This document shows positions 60,617 to 64,000 of a stretch of DNA of 64,000 nt, one piece after another. The stretch covers positions 717,666 through 781,665 of the forward strand of contig NZ_BDUC01000003.1 of the NCBI RefSeq assembly GCF_002218085.1, in the 5' to 3' direction. A program made the position numbers and the translations under genes. Numbering within the stretch: the stretch's first letter is position 1; each line of letters starts with the position of its first letter. Below the pieces are notes generated by a model. The model was not told where the DNA came from, ran no database searches, and was given only the letters and a program-made list of their open reading frames with translations. The DNA is from Tolypothrix sp. NIES-4075. Lineage in GTDB: Bacteria > Cyanobacteriota > Cyanobacteriia > Cyanobacteriales > Nostocaceae.

Positions 60617-60837
60617 ATGGCATCTGTTCCTGTTCTCAGTGGACGTGAAGTTGTTCGTGTATTTGAATCCTTTGGTTGGGAATTTGCGCGTCAAAGTGCG
60701 AGCCATATCATCCTGGTTAAGGAAGGTGAAACAGCAACACTATCTGTCCCAGATCATCGTGAGGTAGCAAAGGAACTCTGCGTAGTCTCATTCGTACTGC
60801 TGGGCTAACAGTTAATGAATTCGTTTCTGCCATCTGA
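60617..60837 (+). pseudogene. hicA: HicA-family toxin, frameshifted
   Basis: The frame from ATG 60617 encodes a good HicA start: VLSGREVVRVFESFGWEFARQ, the active-site SASH-I-I-L-V-K with its His, and LSVPDHREVAK. At about 60771-60773 the frame goes wrong and ends early at 60808 (ELCVVSFVLLG). Reading one base over restores the HicA C-terminus (TLRSLIRTAGLTVNEFVSAI, stop at 60837). A single missing G in the AAGG run explains this. The toxin is probably inactive unless the base is a sequencing error. Confidence 0.85.
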
Positions 60838-61360
60838 TCGTGCAGTAAGCGTTCTCACAACGTCGTTGGAGCGCACAGACAATCTATGTGTACCGTCGAT
60901 GAAGCTTGCCGTTATCTGTAGGTGGCAACATGTTTTCCAGGTTATCTTTGAGGCGTTCAGTGTTAAGCCAGCTTCTATGTTACAGTTCCATAAATATTGG
61001 TTCAACATAATCGACGTACTACGATTTTTCCCTTGCAAAACTCGCGTAAAGTGGACTCAAAATTCTGAACCAACGCAGTGGGAAGATTCACTTTTTATTC
61101 CTGTGCATAACTATCTTGAAACAGGCAAATTGGGTCCCGTACCGATGCGTGAAGTTGAGTGGGTAGAAGTTGACCCGATTGAGATTCATCACATAGGACG
61201 ACTGGTGGCAGATCGCCAAGTTGACCACCTTGAAGATTTAGTTCATACACTGAGTCAAAGAGGTATTGCATTCCAACAGGTTGAGCAATACTTACGATTT
61301 GATCCACATGTAAGTCAACACACCTCATGCACTGAGCAAACAGGCGATCGCTCATACTAA
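60815..61360 (+). CDS. Hypothetical ORF, possibly a gene remnant
   Basis: The frame starts inside the hicA remnant and is open for 181 residues. The first half (to about 61020) has no protein-like character. The second half (KWTQNSEPTQWEDSLFIPVHNYLETGKL, PMREVEWVEVDPIEIHHIGRLVADRQVDHLEDL, AFQQVEQYLRF) looks like real coding sequence. It may be the 3' part of a gene whose start was lost, or a shorter gene with an unidentified start. The family is not recognised. Confidence 0.35.
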   Translation: MNSFLPSDRAVSVLTTSLERTDNLCVPSMKLAVICRWQHVFQVIFEAFSVKPASMLQFHKYWFNIIDVLRFFPCKTRVKWTQNSEPTQWEDSLFIPVHNYLETGKLGPVPMREVEWVEVDPIEIHHIGRLVADRQVDHLEDLVHTLSQRGIAFQQVEQYLRFDPHVSQHTSCTEQTGDRSY

Positions 61361-61453
61361 AATTTAGGTATAGCGTTGTTTAGAGCCGTTCTCATGTCAC
61401 TACCCAAGCGGTAGAAAATAATAAATTGTGACTATTCTGATAATAAATAAAAA

Positions 61454-61813
61454 ATGGCAGTTTATAAAGTTCGACTTATCAATTCTGCAATTGGGTTAGA
61501 TCGCACAATTGAAGTACCGCAAGACCAATATATCCTTGATATAGCCGAAGACATCGGTATCCGCTTACCATCTGGGTGCAAACAAGGAGAATGTTCCGTT
61601 TGTGTCGCTAAACTCATCAGTGGTGAAGTCGATCAAAGTGAGCAAAAATTTTTGCGTCAGCAAGAAATCCAAGCTGGATATACGATTACCTGTGTAGCTT
61701 ACCCCTTGTCTGATTGCACTTTAGAAACTCATCAAGAACAAGTCTTGTATAAATCATCGCTTTACTTGAAATCAGAGGCGACTTTAGCAGACGATACAAG
61801 CAATAATATCTAA
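61454..61813 (+). CDS. 2Fe-2S plant-type ferredoxin
   Basis: 119 residues. The cluster ligands follow C-x4-C-x2-C-x29-C (GCKQGECSVC near 41-50, then TITCVAYP), the plant-type pattern. The chain has about 20 extra C-terminal residues (YLKSEATLADDTSNNI) beyond the classical 97-98. The first cluster loop (GCKQGE) differs from the photosynthetic PetF loop, so this is more likely a specialised electron carrier. No redox partner is adjacent. A perfect hairpin follows. Confidence 0.92.
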   Translation: MAVYKVRLINSAIGLDRTIEVPQDQYILDIAEDIGIRLPSGCKQGECSVCVAKLISGEVDQSEQKFLRQQEIQAGYTITCVAYPLSDCTLETHQEQVLYKSSLYLKSEATLADDTSNNI

Positions 61814-61832
61814 CTTTAATTGTACCTTGATA

Positions 61833-61866
61833 ACGTAGGTGCGTTAGTATGTTAACGCACCTACGT
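61833..61866. terminator. Perfect 14-bp hairpin after ferredoxin gene
   Basis: ACGTAGGTGCGTTA pairs with TAACGCACCTACGT around a 6-base loop, 19 bases after the ferredoxin stop. It belongs to the GTAGGGTGCGTTA repeat type also seen at 13648-13727 and probably works as a terminator or transcript stabiliser. Confidence 0.7.
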
Positions 61867-62040
61867 TTGAAATAGAAGCAGTAATATTTAACTTTAATTC
61901 TACCGACTTACTTAATTTTTCTTCAACACCAGCCAAATGGCATAAGACAAATCTACCTTGTTAGGGAGTTAAAACCTAAGCGTTTAGTCGAAGATAGTCT
62001 TAGAACGTAAAAACAATCTTTGGTTCTTAGGTGAAAAAAA

Positions 62041-62442
62041 ATGTTGTTAGGAACCTTTTTTATAACGCTAGCTACAGCCTTAAGTCTGCTAATTGTTGAT
62101 TTAGTTGTGCCCGGTGTTAATATAGCTAACTTTCCAGCTGCTTTAATTGCTGCTTTAGTAATTGGTTTAATTTATAGTTCAGTTAAGCCAGTTCTGTCTA
62201 CCTTATCTTTACCGCTTAACTTCTTAACGTTTGGAGCATTTTCTCTAATTGTAAACGGTGTGTGTTTTACATTAGCAGCATTTTTGGCTCCTGGTTTTAG
62301 CGTTCACGGAATTCTCGGTTTTATTCTCGGTCCAGTTGTTTTATCTTTTGCTAACACTTTCATTAGCAAGTACTTTGCTGAGAAAAATCTGGCTTTGACT
62401 AGCGGTGACGTTAAAACCCAAGGTGAATTACCTTCAAGGTAA
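62041..62442 (+). CDS. Holin superfamily IV-like membrane protein
   Basis: 133 residues with four hydrophobic helices (about 3-24, 28-48, 58-80, 88-112). PAALIAALVIGLIYSSVKPVL and the LPLNFLTFGAFSLIVNGV segment are typical of the Phage_holin_4_2 family. In non-phage genomes these are housekeeping membrane proteins, and no other phage gene is here. An AGGTG ribosome site lies 8 bases before the ATG. It may act with the neighbouring Pmp3-like peptide in membrane stress. Confidence 0.85.
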   Translation: MLLGTFFITLATALSLLIVDLVVPGVNIANFPAALIAALVIGLIYSSVKPVLSTLSLPLNFLTFGAFSLIVNGVCFTLAAFLAPGFSVHGILGFILGPVVLSFANTFISKYFAEKNLALTSGDVKTQGELPSR

Positions 62443-62608
62443 GTGTTCGTTAGAGTAGAGACGCTCCTTACTATTATGTCTCTACCCTAAATAAATCTGA
62501 AGGCTTAAATAAAACTTCCGAATTAAGATAATTCCTCAGATGGAGTTTCTAATTCGGTAACTTCCAGAAAATGTAAGTAAATAAACTTGAAATAGTAGTA
62601 GCAATACC

Positions 62609-62797
62609 ATGAAATTAGTTCGTTTTCTTCTTGGTCTGATTGTGCCTCCGTTAGGCGTGTTTTTAACAGTTGGTGTTGGTCCCACTTTGCTGATTAACGT
62701 TTTGTTAACTCTTCTCGGTTGGCTTCCCGGTAGTATTCATGCAGTTTGGGTGATTGCTAAACGCGAAGAAGCTTTGGATAGACAGGAACCGATTTAG
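62609..62797 (+). CDS. YqaE/Pmp3-family membrane peptide
   Basis: 62 residues with two hydrophobic helices: FLLGLIVPPLGVFLTVGVG and LLINVLLTLLGWLPGSIHAVWVI. The PPLGVFL and LLTLLGWLPGSIHA motifs define Pmp3/YqaE proteins, which affect membrane potential and salt or cold tolerance. A strong terminator follows 49 bases downstream. Confidence 0.9.
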   Translation: MKLVRFLLGLIVPPLGVFLTVGVGPTLLINVLLTLLGWLPGSIHAVWVIAKREEALDRQEPI

Positions 62798-62846
62798 TAA
62801 AGTTTTTAGGTTTGATGAATCTTCTCTCTTAACAAGGAAAGAAATT

Positions 62847-62877
62847 AGGGCGGACTAATATTAAGTCCGCCCTTTTA
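62847..62877 (+). terminator. Intrinsic terminator after Pmp3-like gene
   Basis: AGGGCGGACT pairs with AGTCCGCCCT (10 bp, 7-base loop), then TTTT. A classical intrinsic terminator. Confidence 0.85.
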
Positions 62878-62904
62878 ATTGTTATATTGCAAAAAAATAG
62901 CCGA

Positions 62905-63060
62905 CGACTGAAGTCGCGACTACAAAAACAAAGTCCCTTCGGGTTCGCCAGAGCCGGCACGAGGGAGACCCTCCCGCAGCGCTGGACTCACCGCCTACGC
63001 GGACTTAATATTTAAAAGCCTGCCTACGCAGGCTTTGTACGTGTAGCCCTACCGTTTAGT
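62905..63060. repeat. Composite repeat spacer
   Basis: A GACGACTGAAGTCGCGACTAC piece related to the ACTAC family is followed by a GC-rich stretch (62946-63005, with GAGGGAGACCCTCCCGCAGCG) and AGCCTGCCTACGCAGGCT at about 63018-63036. No gene. It separates the Pmp3-like gene from the convergent coiled-coil gene. Confidence 0.6.
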
Positions 63061-63070
63061 GGTAGGTGTT

Positions 63071-63850
63071 CTATTTGTGAGATTTATCAGAATGTTCTTT
63101 AAAAGAATTAACCGCTGTTGACAGCAACTCGCGCAAGATTAGTTTCACCTGACGTTCTTTTTTAGCGATGGAAGAACCAGCTTCACCAAGTTTATCTTCT
63201 AATTGCGATCGCTGTTGTGCTACCTGTTGTGCTACAGATTCCGCTTGCGGACGAGCTTTATCATACCAGGTCTTAGCCTCGTCTAGATAGCCTTTAACTT
63301 CTTCACCGCGTCCACCGTAACGTGCGGCTAAGTTAGCTCTGACAATGGCTAGCTGCGCTTGCAATTGAGCGTAACGTTTCTTTAATAATGCCGCTTCATC
63401 GCTGTTTTTGATAGTGTTTACAGCCGAGTCAACGACAGTTTTGCTATTAGCATTTTCTTTGCCTGTCTGTTCCACTTCTGTTAAAATGCCATCAATTTCT
63501 TGCTGAAGTTGTTCTTCTTCATTATCCAATTTAGCTTGGAGTTGCTTCATTTCTGCTTGAGTTTTAGCAATGACTTCGTGTCTTTTGCTATTAACAGCTT
63601 CCAGCGCTCCTTCAATTGAGGCTGTCACTTCTTCTTTAACTTCGCTACCTTTTTCTTGTAAGTTTTCAATTACGGTAGAAACAGCTTCTCTGACAATCGT
63701 GCGAAGTTCTGTGGAACCTTCTTTAAACTCAGAGGTGACTTGAGAAACTGCGGATTTGACAATTTCTCGAATGCGATCGGCTCTAAGTTGTCCGGCTTCT
63801 TTGGCTTGTTTGATGTCGGTTGTAATTTGTTCTTTGATATTGTTAGGCAT
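63071..63850 (-). CDS. Coiled-coil protein, LEA/apolipoprotein-like
   Basis: 259 residues, almost wholly helical and highly charged, without signal peptide or membrane segment. Repeating 11- and 7-residue patterns are visible: IKEQITTDIKQAKEAGQLRADR, REAVSTVIENLQEKGSEVKEEV and KTQAEMKQLQAKLDNEEEQLQQEIDGILTEVEQ. Only one GRG-E region breaks the helix (about 180). Such proteins resemble LEA or membrane-associating helical proteins of stress responses, but this is composition only. It converges on the holin-like/Pmp3-like pair. Confidence 0.75.
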   Translation of the reverse strand: MPNNIKEQITTDIKQAKEAGQLRADRIREIVKSAVSQVTSEFKEGSTELRTIVREAVSTVIENLQEKGSEVKEEVTASIEGALEAVNSKRHEVIAKTQAEMKQLQAKLDNEEEQLQQEIDGILTEVEQTGKENANSKTVVDSAVNTIKNSDEAALLKKRYAQLQAQLAIVRANLAARYGGRGEEVKGYLDEAKTWYDKARPQAESVAQQVAQQRSQLEDKLGEAGSSIAKKERQVKLILRELLSTAVNSFKEHSDKSHK

Positions 63851-64000
63851 GGTACTATTCTAGTGAAGATAATTTGAATCTCTAAAAGTTAAAATTTTTA
63901 GACATGATGTTGTATTTACATTCTGGCGCAGTATTTTACTGCTTGGCACTTCCTTTAGGTAGAAAAATATTAACGTAAGTTCCTAATTATTTGGTTAGGG

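Noticed and set aside
62041..62442. Prophage lysis gene
   Set aside because: The holin-IV-like family is common in bacterial chromosomes and there is no other phage gene nearby.

Overview
The window looks like chromosome from a filamentous, probably heterocyst-forming cyanobacterium (Nostocales type). The grounds are the very frequent HIP1 octamer GCGATCGC, long tracts of 7-bp tandem repeats (STRR, e.g. GGTAATG, CCCCATT), several families of short palindromic interspersed repeats, and typical gene families (DUF1400 hydrolase, giant Ser/Thr kinase-ATPase proteins, clustered hybrid histidine kinases). No rRNA, tRNA, CRISPR array, transposase or integrase was recognised.

Layout. 1-5459: the tail of a polysaccharide locus on the + strand, with three GT4 and one GT2 glycosyltransferases and a NodU/CmcH-type carbamoyltransferase. 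5931-16266: a nine-gene + strand cluster that reads as a type IV secretion/mating-pair apparatus. The order is VirB2-like pilin, VirB3-like, VirB4 ATPase, VirB5-like, VirB6-like, two tandem VirB8-like paralogues, VirB10-like and VirB9-like. No coupling protein, VirB11, relaxase or integrase is in the window, and nearly every gap in the cluster holds a palindromic repeat. 16840-23088 (-): a 2082-residue kinase/AAA/GAF/PAS/GGDEF/EAL signalling protein. 23632-28476 (-): a sugar-type ABC importer operon (binding protein, two permeases, ATPase) with heptamer tracts in its spacers.

29047-33056: a mixed region with an Rrf2 regulator, a His-rich membrane protein, a methyltransferase, a 57-residue small protein, a ChrA transporter and a small membrane protein. 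33231-41707 (+): two consecutive two-gene signalling modules, each a membrane hybrid kinase followed by a receiver-kinase. Each module is bordered by the same type of palindromic element. Both membrane kinases carry an in-frame heptamer-repeat insert at the same place in the ATPase domain, and the last kinase has Tyr where the phospho-accepting His should be. Then follow ligA, a dihaem peroxidase-like protein, a 19-residue repeat protein, an Eis-like acetyltransferase, an EamA transporter, a DUF1400 hydrolase and truB.

52594-55599: a TonB-dependent receptor, a small unknown protein and a HugZ-like protein, which together suggest haem/iron acquisition. 55657-61360: DUF4351 and DUF4385 proteins, Tex, a SnoaL-like protein whose last codons come from a mobile repeat, and a HicB antitoxin next to a frameshifted hicA. 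61454-63850: a 2Fe-2S ferredoxin, a holin-4-like membrane protein, a Pmp3/YqaE peptide and a coiled-coil protein, possibly a membrane/osmotic stress group.

All assignments rest on motifs, length and context read by eye; no database search was run.
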